This document shows, one piece after another, positions 52,466-60,165 of a DNA stretch of 64,000 bases; positions within the stretch are counted from its first letter, which is position 1, and the number at the start of each line of letters is the position of its first letter. This stretch comes from Hymenobacter lapidiphilus (GTDB lineage Bacteria > Bacteroidota > Bacteroidia > Cytophagales > Hymenobacteraceae), in the NCBI RefSeq assembly GCF_013377885.1, contig NZ_JABKAU010000008.1, positions 1-64,000 of the forward strand, written 5' to 3'. A program made the position numbers and the translations under genes. A model generated the notes under the pieces. That model was not told where the DNA came from, searched no databases, and saw only the letters and a list, made by a program, of their open reading frames with translations.

Positions 52466-52984
52466 CTATAGAAAAAGGCGCATGAACTTGTCCCAGAACC
52501 AGCTGCGCTCGGCCTGCATCAGCCGGGTGAGCATTTTGTCCGACACGGTGGCCAGCTGCTGAATGTCGGTCAGCACGGAATGGAACGCTCGGTAATCGGC
52601 ATCGTCGGGGTTGCCAGGCAGAGCGGCCAGTTGGTCGATGCTGGACTTCATCTGGTCCAGCTCGCGGCGCTTGCGGGCCCGAATAATGCAGCGCGTTACT
52701 TGCAGCATATCCTTCTCGGCCACGAAATACTCGCGCCGCTCGCCCGCCCGCAATTCCTTGTAAATGAGGCCCCAGTCGAGCAGTTCGCGAACCGTCTGGC
52801 TGGCATTGCCGCGCGAGATGGTAAGCTGCTCCATAATATCTTCGGTGCTCAGTGCTTCGGCACTTACCAGCAGCAGTGCGTGCACCTGGGCCAGCGTTTT
52901 GCTCACGCCCCAGCTAGAGCCCGATACGCCCCAGGTATGAATAAACTGCGCTTTGGCTTCTGCCAGACTCATGCTTGGTTCCAT
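52466..52984 (-). CDS. GbsR/MarR-family transcriptional regulator
   Basis: A 172-residue winged-helix regulator. The N-terminal helix MSLAEAKAQFIHTWGVSGSSWGV and the DNA-binding segment LSTEDIMEQLTISRGNASQTVREL (about 45-70) with the wing LGLIYKELRAGERREYF-like sequence (read as WGLIYKELRAGERREYF) are GbsR-type. A helical dimerisation region follows. In Bacillus, GbsR is a choline-sensing repressor. Here it is probably a local regulator of its own gene set; the palindrome at 54067-54112 is a possible target, untested. Confidence 0.85.
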   Translation of the reverse strand: MEPSMSLAEAKAQFIHTWGVSGSSWGVSKTLAQVHALLLVSAEALSTEDIMEQLTISRGNASQTVRELLDWGLIYKELRAGERREYFVAEKDMLQVTRCIIRARKRRELDQMKSSIDQLAALPGNPDDADYRAFHSVLTDIQQLATVSDKMLTRLMQAERSWFWDKFMRLFL

Positions 52985-53087
52985 GCTTGGTGTTGAACTG
53001 ATTGTCTGATAAATAGCGTGATACCCGAGTAGTGCTCAATGCTTCCGGATGGCCCGGATGGTATTGGCGGCTACACACGGCCCGAAT

Positions 53088-54005
53088 TTATGCTGCTAAC
53101 AAGTCGTCCAGCGCATCGGCGCACTGCGCGTAGCGGAATTCAAACCCCGAATCGAGGAGCCGTTGCGGGTACACTTTGCGGCTTTTGAGAATCAGCTCCG
53201 TTTCCGTGCGCAGTACGAACGCCCCGATTTCGAGCAGCCACCGGGGTTGCGGCAGCACCAGCCAGGGCTGCAGCCGCTCGCGCAATAGCTGGTTGAATTC
53301 GTGGTTGGGCAGCGGGTTGGGGGCGCACACGTTAAAGGCGCTGCTGGCCGTCGGCGTGTCAATCAGGAATTCCACGGCCCGGCAGAAGTCTGCTACATGA
53401 AGCCAGCTGATCCACTGCCGGCCGGAGCCCTGCGGCGAGCACAACCCCAACTTCGCCAGTCGAGCCATTACCGGAAAAGCCCCGCCATCGGGCCCCAGCA
53501 CAATCGACGTGCGTAACGCCACCCGGCGCGTGGCGAGTAATTCGGTCTCGGCAAAGGCGGCCTCCCAGGCCCGCGCTACGTCCACTGAAAAACCCTCGCC
53601 AATCACGCCACCGGCCTCGGTATTGGCGGGCAGTGTGCCTGGCGTATCGGCATAGACAGTGGCAGTGGAGGAGTTGAGCCACACCTTAGGAGGTTGCTGG
53701 CATGCGGCGATGGCTCGGGCTAGCAACCGGGTGCTGTCGAGCCGGCTGGCCATAATCTGATGGCGGTTGGTAGTAGTATAGCGGCAGTCTACGGTGCGGC
53801 CGGCCATGTTCACCAGTACATCAGCGCCTTCCAGTTCGGCAGTCCAGGGCCCCAGTTCTTGGGCATCCCAGTGCGCGTACCCCGGTTGGTGCTTCGTGGT
53901 GCGGCTCAAAATCACCACCTCGTAGCCCAGGTTCTGGAAGTGTCGTTGCAGGTGCTGGCCCAGAAACCCGTTGCCGCCCGCAATTACCATTTTAGCTTGC
54001 CCCAT
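53088..54005 (-). CDS. TIGR01777-type NAD(P)-dependent epimerase
   Basis: A 305-residue short-chain dehydrogenase-like protein. The Rossmann motif KMVIAGGNGFLGQHLQRHF is at the N-terminus and VDCRYTTTNRHQIMASRLDSTRLL, WLNSSTATVYAD and LRTSIVLGPDGGAF are family hallmarks of the TIGR01777 proteins (SulA/epimerase-like). DUF1731-like sequence ends the protein. The substrate is unknown. The start MGQAKMV is preferred (normal length); the longer frame starting at 54077 would include the promoter palindrome. It heads the GbsR set. Confidence 0.85.
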   Translation of the reverse strand: MGQAKMVIAGGNGFLGQHLQRHFQNLGYEVVILSRTTKHQPGYAHWDAQELGPWTAELEGADVLVNMAGRTVDCRYTTTNRHQIMASRLDSTRLLARAIAACQQPPKVWLNSSTATVYADTPGTLPANTEAGGVIGEGFSVDVARAWEAAFAETELLATRRVALRTSIVLGPDGGAFPVMARLAKLGLCSPQGSGRQWISWLHVADFCRAVEFLIDTPTASSAFNVCAPNPLPNHEFNQLLRERLQPWLVLPQPRWLLEIGAFVLRTETELILKSRKVYPQRLLDSGFEFRYAQCADALDDLLAA

Positions 54006-54065
54006 GCCGGTTGGCGGAAGGATCAGGGGCTGGAGGGTTCCAGCGGCTGATATTTCTATCCGCTT

Positions 54066-54073
54066 CAAATGTA
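54066..54073 (-). promoter_or_regulatory. Bacteroidota -7 box of the epimerase gene
   Basis: TACATTTG on the minus strand, an exact TAnnTTTG match inside the distal arm of the 46-nt palindrome, 61 bases ahead of the ATG. Confidence 0.55.
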
Positions 54074-54112
54074 TCACAAGTTTCAGTAATTATTGAAACT
54101 TGTGATACATTT
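54067..54112. promoter_or_regulatory. 46-nt near-perfect palindrome, probable operator
   Basis: AAATGTATCACAAGTTTCA (54067-54085) is exactly complementary to 54094-54112, with an eight-base centre that is itself nearly symmetric. It is AT-rich and overlaps the predicted -7 box, the place where a bound regulator would block transcription. Confidence 0.65.
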
Positions 54113-54197
54113 TATTTTGGCTGATGATATGTCACCGTTTTTGGCTGGTACCATGTCCGTAATGAAGCTGTTTAGGAAGTACCCGGAATCAATTACA

Positions 54198-54313
54198 ACG
54201 TCATGCTTCATCTGGCGTCCGCGTAGCCGAAGCATCTCTACCGCTTCGCTGAATGACTGTAACGAAACGGTAGAGATGCTTCGACTACGCGGACGCCAGA
54301 TGAAGCATGACGT
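54198..54313. repeat. Long palindrome, family 1, copy 5
   Basis: Two 46-base arms (54198-54243 and 54268-54313) with one mismatch. The inner sequence GAAGCATCTCTACCG is as in other copies; the outer part (ACGTCATGCTTCATCTGG) is different. It lies 59 bases behind the stop codon of the disulfide oxidoreductase gene. Confidence 0.85.
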
Positions 54314-54372
54314 CCTTTTGACTTTCTAAACAGCTTCAATAGCTCAGCACTAAGCATGCACTCATGCAGCTG

Positions 54373-55773
54373 CTACCCGCGCTCCAGCTTCTGAAACGCG
54401 TTGTTGAGCACTTCGGCCCAGGTAGGGTGGGCAATGATGAGGTTTTCGAGCTGCTGGTAGCGCAGGTCGCCAGTCATGGCCAGCTGAAACATGGTCATGA
54501 TTTCGCCGCCCTGCTCGCAGAGTACGGACGCGCCAAGTAGCCGGTCGTCGTCGCCCACCAGCACTTCCACAAAGCCCTCAATCTGCCCCGTTTCCACGGC
54601 CCGGCCAATAGTGTTGGCCCCCAGCCGGCTGACGCGGAACGGGATTTTCTGCTTACGCGCTTCATCTTTGGACAGCCCGATGCGGCCCAGCTGGGGCTCG
54701 GTGAAAACTACATAGGGCACGGGTCGGTCGTGGGTGTCGCGGGCGCGGCCGTGCAGCAGTTGGTCGCGCACGATGCGGTAGTCGTCGTAAGTGATGTGGG
54801 TGAACTGGGGGCCGCCCTTCACGTCGCCGAGGGCATACACACCTTTGGCGGGTGTGCGCAGCTGGCTGTCTACCACAATGTAGCCGTCCTCGTCGGTTTC
54901 AATGCCGGCCAGCTCCAGGCCCATATCGAGGGTATTGGGCACGCGGCCGGTGGCCACCAGCAGGTGCGAGCCGCGGATACGCCGCTCGCCGCTGGGTGTG
55001 TCGGCCGTAAGCGTGAGCACACCGTCCTCATTACGCGACACATGCCGGGCCTCTGCGTCGAGCAGGAACTCGATGCCCTCGGCCTCCAGCAACTCCTGCA
55101 TCGGTAAGCTCACATCAGTATCCTCCCGGTCCATGATGGTGGCCGAAATTTCGATGATGGTCACGCGCGAGCCCAGCCGGCGGAACATCTGCCCAAACTC
55201 AACCCCAATGTAGCTGCCACCCAGAATAATGAGGTGCTCGGGCAGCTCCTGCAACCCCAGCAGCAGCGTATCGTTGGTAAGGTAGCCCGCCAGTTCAAGC
55301 CCCGGAATAAGCGGTACGGCGGCATGGGTGCCGGTATTGAGAAAGATGAGCGGAGCCGTCAGCTGCTCCTGACCGGCGTTATCGTTCAGCTCAACGTGCA
55401 GGGTGTTGGGGGCCGTGAAGCGCGCCCGGCCGCGCACCAGCCGGATGTTGGGGTGGGCAGTGGTGAGCTTCCGTTCGATGCCGTCGCGCGAGTTCTGCGT
55501 CAGCCGGTCTTTGCGGGCCACTACGGCGGCAAAATCCACCACGGGGGCAGGGACTTCAATGCCTAACTCGCTAGCCGTGCGTATCAAATGGGCGCGCTGG
55601 GCCGAAGCCAGCATCATTTTGGTGGGGGCGCAGCCGTAATTGACGCACGAGCCGCCGAGGTAGGCGCTTTCGATGATGGCCACGCGGCGTCCGGCGTCGG
55701 CCAGCGCATACGCCAGCGGGGTGCCGGCCTGGCCGGAGCCGATAATAAGAGCGTCGTAGGAGGTAGCAGGCAT
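54373..55773 (-). CDS. Pyridine nucleotide-disulfide oxidoreductase, MerA/dihydrolipoyl dehydrogenase-like
   Basis: A 466-residue FAD flavoprotein. The FAD site DALIIGSGQAGTPLAYALADAG is followed by the redox disulfide GGSCVNYGCAPTK (Cys43-Cys48), the NAD(P)-binding LIILGGSYIGVEFGQMFRRLG, the FAD contact YALGDV and the dimer interface ending AHPTWAEV. The C-terminal vicinal cysteines of true mercuric reductases are absent and no lipoyl complex genes are near, so a mercuric-reductase-like or soluble transhydrogenase-like role is the safest reading. It is monocistronic. Confidence 0.88.
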   Translation of the reverse strand: MPATSYDALIIGSGQAGTPLAYALADAGRRVAIIESAYLGGSCVNYGCAPTKMMLASAQRAHLIRTASELGIEVPAPVVDFAAVVARKDRLTQNSRDGIERKLTTAHPNIRLVRGRARFTAPNTLHVELNDNAGQEQLTAPLIFLNTGTHAAVPLIPGLELAGYLTNDTLLLGLQELPEHLIILGGSYIGVEFGQMFRRLGSRVTIIEISATIMDREDTDVSLPMQELLEAEGIEFLLDAEARHVSRNEDGVLTLTADTPSGERRIRGSHLLVATGRVPNTLDMGLELAGIETDEDGYIVVDSQLRTPAKGVYALGDVKGGPQFTHITYDDYRIVRDQLLHGRARDTHDRPVPYVVFTEPQLGRIGLSKDEARKQKIPFRVSRLGANTIGRAVETGQIEGFVEVLVGDDDRLLGASVLCEQGGEIMTMFQLAMTGDLRYQQLENLIIAHPTWAEVLNNAFQKLERG

Positions 55774-55970
55774 GAAAACGGAATTTGGCAGAGAGTAGGG
55801 ACCAGGTCAGAGCCGCCCCCGCCCTCTGTACGCAGCCGCCGCACTTCCGGCCGGACAACGAATCCGGGGTTTCTGCGTTAGGCCCGCAGCCAGGGCCACG
55901 GTGCGGCCACGTTACCCCAACTTTGGCGCTCCTTTTCTATCTTACCGCATCGGCTTACCTCTGCCTGCCC

Positions 55971-56708
55971 ATGTTTTTGCCTTTTCGCGCGGTTTTCATC
56001 CTGCCCCTGCTGCTCCTGTTGCTGACGGGTTGCGCGTCGCTCTATTTCCCGCCGCCGCCCCAAGTGCCGCTGCTCACCCAAAAGGGCGAATGGAGCGCCG
56101 GCGTACACACCAACCTGAGCCAGAACACCGCCGTGCAGGGTGCCTACGCCCTAACCGACCATCTGGGCGTGATGGGCTCGGCCTCGTTTCTGCACACCAA
56201 CAAGAAGAAGGAAGCCGTTGACCACGACTTTGCCGAGTTGGGCGTGGGCTACTTCACCCGCCTGCCCGATAAGCGGGTGCTGGAAGTGTACGGCGGCTAC
56301 GGCGGTGGCCGCACCAAGCGCGTGGAGCGCAACCCCACCGAGGGCGTTACGCGCACGCTCGAAGCAGGCCTGAACAAGTACTTCGTGCAGGTAAATTATA
56401 GCTCGAAAGAGAAGAAAAGCTACCACCTGCTGGGCCGCGACTGGCCCCTGACCTACGGCACGGCCCTGCGCGCCAGCTACGTCACGCTCACCGATTTCCG
56501 CCTCGACGGCCAGCCCGCCTTCAACGAAGACAATATCCTGTTTGAGCCCATCACCTACGCCCGCGTCAAGCTCATCGGCCCGCTCGACGGCCAGTTTATC
56601 AGCGGCTACAACTTCGGCCTCAAGCACCGCAAGTACCTCAAGGCCGCCAATTCGGTGTTTCAGATCGGCATTGTGGTAAACCTGGGCGGACAGACGGGTG
56701 AGAAGTAG
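55971..56708 (+). CDS. Outer-membrane barrel-like lipoprotein, hypothetical (member 2)
   Basis: A 245-residue lipoprotein (lipobox LLTGC, Cys near residue 21) that continues ASLYFPPPPQVPLLTQKGEWSAGVH. It has the same opening pattern as the protein at 48814 (Cys, Tyr, Pro-rich, Lys-Gly-Glu). The remainder is beta-rich with paired strands (GVMGSASFLHTN, FAELGVGYFTRLP, LEVYGGYGGGRTKR). The likely location is the outer membrane; the function is unknown. ATG 55971 is used because it gives the lipoprotein signal. Confidence 0.72.
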   Translation: MFLPFRAVFILPLLLLLLTGCASLYFPPPPQVPLLTQKGEWSAGVHTNLSQNTAVQGAYALTDHLGVMGSASFLHTNKKKEAVDHDFAELGVGYFTRLPDKRVLEVYGGYGGGRTKRVERNPTEGVTRTLEAGLNKYFVQVNYSSKEKKSYHLLGRDWPLTYGTALRASYVTLTDFRLDGQPAFNEDNILFEPITYARVKLIGPLDGQFISGYNFGLKHRKYLKAANSVFQIGIVVNLGGQTGEK

Positions 56709-56716
56709 GCGCGGGG

Positions 56717-57607
56717 CTACAGTTCCTCCACTTCCAACTCCAGCTCGTAGTTGTAGTCCGGGGCAGAAACCTCGGGAAACGCTTTGCGCAAGGGGGCTAA
56801 ATCCTGCGGGACACTACGCCAGAACACGGTTTTATCCGGCTGTCGTATCCGGCGAATCCAAGACTGAGAGTTGGCAGGCGCTGGAACCTGGCGGTAGGCC
56901 AGCGTGGGAAATGCATTGGTCAACGCGAGTCGGCTACTGCCATCGGCGCGGCGCAGCTCTACGCAGCGAAACGTTTCAACGCCTTTGTGGCCCTTTTTCG
57001 GTTTTGCTTTCTGGAAGTCAATATCTTCGGGCAGATTTTTTCCATTCAGTGGGCGCGCCAGGCTACGTTGCTTCACGTACGTTTCGCTTCCTGTCGTTTC
57101 GCCTTCGGCCACCACAAACAGGCCCCGGGCCGGCAACACCAGCCGCTGCTGCATCACATCAAAGCGCACCCAGCCCTTTTTGGCGGTCGTATTGGCCGTG
57201 AGCAGGAGCGGGGCGGCCAGTAGGTTCTGCGCGGGTTGCGGTCCACCGGTCTGGCTGCCGGGGCTAAGCCACAGCCGGATGGCACCTTCCGAGAAATTTC
57301 GGCGGACTTTGGGTACATCTTTAGCGGCTGTGGGCGGACGCGAACCCAGGCGCACCCGCACGGCCCGTACCACGTACACCCGGCTCGAATCGGGTGGTCC
57401 GTGCCACACGGCCACGGCCGCCGTTGGGGTCAGTTCCCGTCCAAAGGCAGTTTGTAGGCCCTTGGTTTCGCCCGGAGCCCGTAACGCGAGCACCCTGCGA
57501 GTGGCCCGCACCGCCACGTCGGGCAGTTGCTGACGCAGGCGGGTGGTGTCGGGCGGCAGGGTGGTTGCTTGTTGCAGCGTGAGGGCCAGTAGCAGTGGTA
57601 GGGGCAC
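56717..57607 (-). CDS. Hypothetical exported protein
   Basis: A 296-residue protein with a short hydrophobic N-terminus (MPLPLLLALTLQQATTL) starting at GTG. The body is beta-rich (VLALRAPGETKGLQTAFG, VYVVRAVRVRLGS, AIRLWLSPG) and ends in an acidic tail (NYELELEVEEL). It resembles in style Bacteroidota exported proteins that follow carboxypeptidase-like domains, but I recognise no family. It is convergent with the lipoprotein gene, eight bases apart. The start is uncertain. Confidence 0.6.
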   Translation of the reverse strand: MPLPLLLALTLQQATTLPPDTTRLRQQLPDVAVRATRRVLALRAPGETKGLQTAFGRELTPTAAVAVWHGPPDSSRVYVVRAVRVRLGSRPPTAAKDVPKVRRNFSEGAIRLWLSPGSQTGGPQPAQNLLAAPLLLTANTTAKKGWVRFDVMQQRLVLPARGLFVVAEGETTGSETYVKQRSLARPLNGKNLPEDIDFQKAKPKKGHKGVETFRCVELRRADGSSRLALTNAFPTLAYRQVPAPANSQSWIRRIRQPDKTVFWRSVPQDLAPLRKAFPEVSAPDYNYELELEVEEL

Positions 57608-57738
57608 GTAGAGGCCGGGTCAGTTATCTGAATACGTAAACATCAGCTAGAGAAGCCAATAAAAAAAGCGATTCTCCGTGGGGAATCACTTAACTAAAAA
57701 TTAAGACAATCAGTAAGTAACTATGTTCTTTGATTTAA

Positions 57739-58326
57739 TTAATTTTTCAAGGAAGAAGGGGTTTTATAATAGTCTGCACTAACTAATACAATGTTATACG
57801 TGTATTTATTAGAAGCTGCATATTTCTTAATGCTTTCTACTAGATCACTAGAAAGTTTGTCAGTCCATGAAGTTACATAAACTACATAGGTGTATTCATA
57901 ATTCTCATATGTATTGAGGTTTGCATTATCAGGCGATAATGGCTTAACTATATCAATTACTTTCTTGATATCAAATTCAGGATTACTAGGGTATTTACTA
58001 CGGGGTGGAAATTCTTTAAGGGTATAAGAGTTCTGCCCACTCTCACAAGAAGCCCACTGAGTAACCAATTTTCCCTTATTATTGAAGCAAATAAATTGGA
58101 TTGGTCTGAATCCAGGACCCCAACCTGTTTTATATTCCGCTCTTAGTAGACTGTCCATTTTATTTTCTTTTACCCTATATAGAGGATAAGATGGGTATCT
58201 ATTCCTTAAATTATGTGCAATTTCAACATCGTTTTTAGCTACCGGCTCTTCTACTCCCAGAATTGTGCTTAATAAGACCTGGCAGGAGCTGAAGCAGAAG
58301 CAAAAAGAAATTAGGATGGCTTTCAT
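57739..58326 (-). CDS. AT-rich lipoprotein, hypothetical (first of an island pair)
   Basis: A 195-residue predicted lipoprotein (MKAILISFCFCFSSCQVL, lipobox Cys). The mature part is charged and rich in Lys, Asn, Tyr and Ser (PFRPIQF-type beta turns, a helical end SSDLVESIKKYAASNKYTYN). No family is recognised. Base composition and codon use are strikingly AT-rich compared with the rest of the window, suggesting transfer. It lies 63 bases behind the next lipoprotein gene with a terminator between. Confidence 0.65.
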   Translation of the reverse strand: MKAILISFCFCFSSCQVLLSTILGVEEPVAKNDVEIAHNLRNRYPSYPLYRVKENKMDSLLRAEYKTGWGPGFRPIQFICFNNKGKLVTQWASCESGQNSYTLKEFPPRSKYPSNPEFDIKKVIDIVKPLSPDNANLNTYENYEYTYVVYVTSWTDKLSSDLVESIKKYAASNKYTYNIVLVSADYYKTPSSLKN

Positions 58327-58339
58327 TTTTCTTGATAAG

Positions 58340-58383
58340 AACAAAAATAAGAGTCCCCTACGCAAAGGTAGAGGACTCTTGCC
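58340..58383 (-). terminator. Intrinsic terminator between the island lipoprotein genes
   Basis: AAGAGTCCCCTA pairs with a complementary arm (GGTAGAGGACTCTT, one bulge); the minus-strand tail is ATTTTTG. Confidence 0.8.
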
Positions 58384-58389
58384 TATAAG

Positions 58390-58872
58390 TTACTTGAACG
58401 TATAAGCATTGGCCCAAATTTCGCCATGCTTATAATTCTTAAAATTTGCTTTATACTTTCCTGCTTTTACTACGGCTGATTTTCCGTTCTTCCAATTCTC
58501 AAAAAGTAGGTCCCTGTCAATTGGGACAGTACCATCCGGTAGAGCAGCGTCTTTTTCAAAAATTATATGCATCTTACTGCCCTCCATGCGCATTCTCACT
58601 AGCCCAGTATCTTCCTCTAAAGATAATTGGTTTAGACTCGGATCGGATGAAAAATTAGCTGATCTTGATCCTATCGGAGCGCTAATACAAATCCCCAGAG
58701 GAGAGTTACATCCAATGCCGTGTTTGAGAGTAACTCTAGGCTTTTCAAACGAATCCTCATCATCGATTATTGAAGATGATAATTCTGTTTGAATATTATC
58801 TTTTAATAGGGCTTCTTTTTCGCAAGAAAGCAAAGTGAATGAAGCACCAATTAGCAACAGAAAGTTTTTCAT
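58390..58872 (-). CDS. AT-rich lipoprotein, hypothetical (second of an island pair)
   Basis: A 160-residue predicted lipoprotein (MKNFLLLIGASFTLLSCEKE, lipobox Cys17). A short acidic linker (SSSIIDDEDSFEKP) precedes a compact domain with two cysteines (GIGCNSPLGICISAP) and a beta-rich end (MRMEGSKMHIIFEKDAALP, GKYKANFKNYKHGEIWANA). No family is recognised. It is AT-rich like its neighbour. The promoter region carries ten consecutive G just upstream of a perfect -7 box, so its expression may be phase-variable. Confidence 0.65.
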   Translation of the reverse strand: MKNFLLLIGASFTLLSCEKEALLKDNIQTELSSSIIDDEDSFEKPRVTLKHGIGCNSPLGICISAPIGSRSANFSSDPSLNQLSLEEDTGLVRMRMEGSKMHIIFEKDAALPDGTVPIDRDLLFENWKNGKSAVVKAGKYKANFKNYKHGEIWANAYTFK

Positions 58873-58943
58873 TGTGGTAAAGGAGAGGAATATAATTGCC
58901 TACTCTGTTAAATCCGCTTTTCGGCTGGGGCGGGCTAGCGGGT

Positions 58944-58964
58944 CAAACATACTGCCCCCCCCCC
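58944..58964 (-). promoter_or_regulatory. -7 box with adjacent G10 tract ahead of the island lipoprotein gene
   Basis: On the minus strand: ten G (58955-58964), CAG, then TATGTTTG (58944-58951, exact TAnnTTTG), 72 bases ahead of the ATG. A -33 element is not clear. The tract would fall in the promoter spacer. Confidence 0.55.
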
Positions 58965-58984
58965 TATACTTTCCTAATACTATA

Positions 58985-59036
58985 TAGAAAAAAAATTAGG
59001 GGCTGCCCCCAAATCATCGGAAGCAGCCCCTAAACA
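58985..59036 (-). terminator. Intrinsic terminator of sucD
   Basis: AGGGGCTGC pairs with GCAGCCCCT; the minus-strand tail is AATTTTTTTT. Confidence 0.85.
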
Positions 59037-59056
59037 TACATTAACAATCGGTTAGC

Positions 59057-59938
59057 TTATTTGCCGCCCAGTACGCGCAGCATGGTGTCGCCGATTTCGG
59101 CGGGCGAATCCACTACGTGGATGCCGCACTCGCGCATGATGGCCATTTTGGCAGCAGCCGTGTCGTCGGCGCCGCCTACGATAGCACCGGCGTGGCCCAT
59201 GCGGCGGCCGGGAGGGGCGGTCTGGCCGGCAATGAAGCCAACTACGGGCTTCTTGTTGCCGGTTTCCTTGATCCAGCGAGCCGCTTCGGCTTCCATGCCG
59301 CCGCCGATTTCGCCAATCATCACGATGCCCTCGGTTTCGGGGTCGTTCATGAGCAGCTCCACGGCCTCCTTGGTGGTAGTGCCGATAATCGGGTCGCCGC
59401 CGATGCCGATGGCTGTGGTCTGGCCCAGGCCGGCCTTCGTGAGCTGGTCAACTGCCTCGTAGGTCAGCGTGCCCGACTTCGAAACGATACCGATTTTGCC
59501 TTTGGTGAAGATGAAGCCGGGCATGATACCCACTTTGCACTCGCCGGCAGTCATCACGCCGGGGCAGTTTGGCCCAATCATGCGCAGGCCTTCGCGGCCC
59601 TTCAGGTACTCCTTCACCGCAATCATATCCTTGGTCGGAATGCCTTCGGTGATGGTGATGATTACTTTGATACCGCCATCGGCGGCCTCCATGATAGCGT
59701 CGGCGGCGAAAGCCGGCGGCACGAAAATGATGCTGGTGTTGGCGCCGGTTTCGGCTACGGCCTCGGCTACGGTGTTGAACACGGGGCGCTCCAGGTGCTG
59801 GGTGCCGCCTTTGCCGGGCGTTACGCCGCCCACCACGTTGGTGCCGTACTCAATCATCTGCTGGGCATGAAACGAGCCTTCGGAGCCCGTAAAGCCCTGC
59901 ACTAGCACTTTAGAATCCTTGTTTACCAGAACACTCAT
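59057..59938 (-). CDS. sucD: Succinate--CoA ligase (ADP-forming) alpha subunit
   Basis: A 293-residue subunit that, with SucC, makes succinate and ATP (or GTP) from succinyl-CoA in the TCA cycle. Motifs: [13 protein letters not shown] (CoA-binding), [33 protein letters not shown], and the phosphorylated His in [12 protein letters not shown] (His249). sucC is not in the window, so the two genes are separate. ATG 59938 is chosen (normal length). A perfect -7 box lies 67 bases upstream. Confidence 0.97.
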   Translation of the reverse strand: MSVLVNKDSKVLVQGFTGSEGSFHAQQMIEYGTNVVGGVTPGKGGTQHLERPVFNTVAEAVAETGANTSIIFVPPAFAADAIMEAADGGIKVIITITEGIPTKDMIAVKEYLKGREGLRMIGPNCPGVMTAGECKVGIMPGFIFTKGKIGIVSKSGTLTYEAVDQLTKAGLGQTTAIGIGGDPIIGTTTKEAVELLMNDPETEGIVMIGEIGGGMEAEAARWIKETGNKKPVVGFIAGQTAPPGRRMGHAGAIVGGADDTAAAKMAIMRECGIHVVDSPAEIGDTMLRVLGGK

Positions 59939-60004
59939 AAAAGGGGGATTAGCGGAAATTGCTGCGTGGAAGTGGGAACAGAGCCCGCTTGGCGGGCGGC
60001 AGCG

Positions 60005-60012
60005 CAAAAGTA
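60005..60012 (-). promoter_or_regulatory. Bacteroidota -7 box ahead of sucD
   Basis: TACTTTTG on the minus strand, an exact TAnnTTTG match, 67 bases ahead of the start codon. Confidence 0.5.
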
Positions 60013-60028
60013 GGGTTTTTTGCGAGCC

Positions 60029-60130
60029 CTTTCTTGAGCTGTTAGCTATTAGCTGTTAGCTGATAGCTTTCGTTCGGGCAAAATGCCGTTAGCTATCAGC
60101 TAATAGCTGTAAGCTAACAGCTCAAGAAAG
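60029..60130. repeat. AGCTGTTAGC palindrome between divergent promoters
   Basis: The left arm (60029-60067, CTTTCTTGAGCTGTTAGC onward) and right arm (60092-60130) are imperfectly complementary and each contains several AGCTATTAGC-like units. It fills the space between the sucD and cysteine-synthase promoters. Confidence 0.8.
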
Positions 60131-60133
60131 CGG

Positions 60134-60141
60134 TATCTTTG
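60134..60141 (+). promoter_or_regulatory. Bacteroidota -7 box ahead of the cysteine-synthase-family gene
   Basis: TATCTTTG, an exact TAnnTTTG match, 25 bases ahead of the start codon and directly behind the palindrome. Confidence 0.55.
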
Positions 60142-60165
60142 CGTCCGCAAATCACTCACCCGAAT

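Noticed and set aside
54093..54329. 78-codon plus frame
   Set aside because: It is a translation of the operator palindrome and family-1 repeat copy 5.
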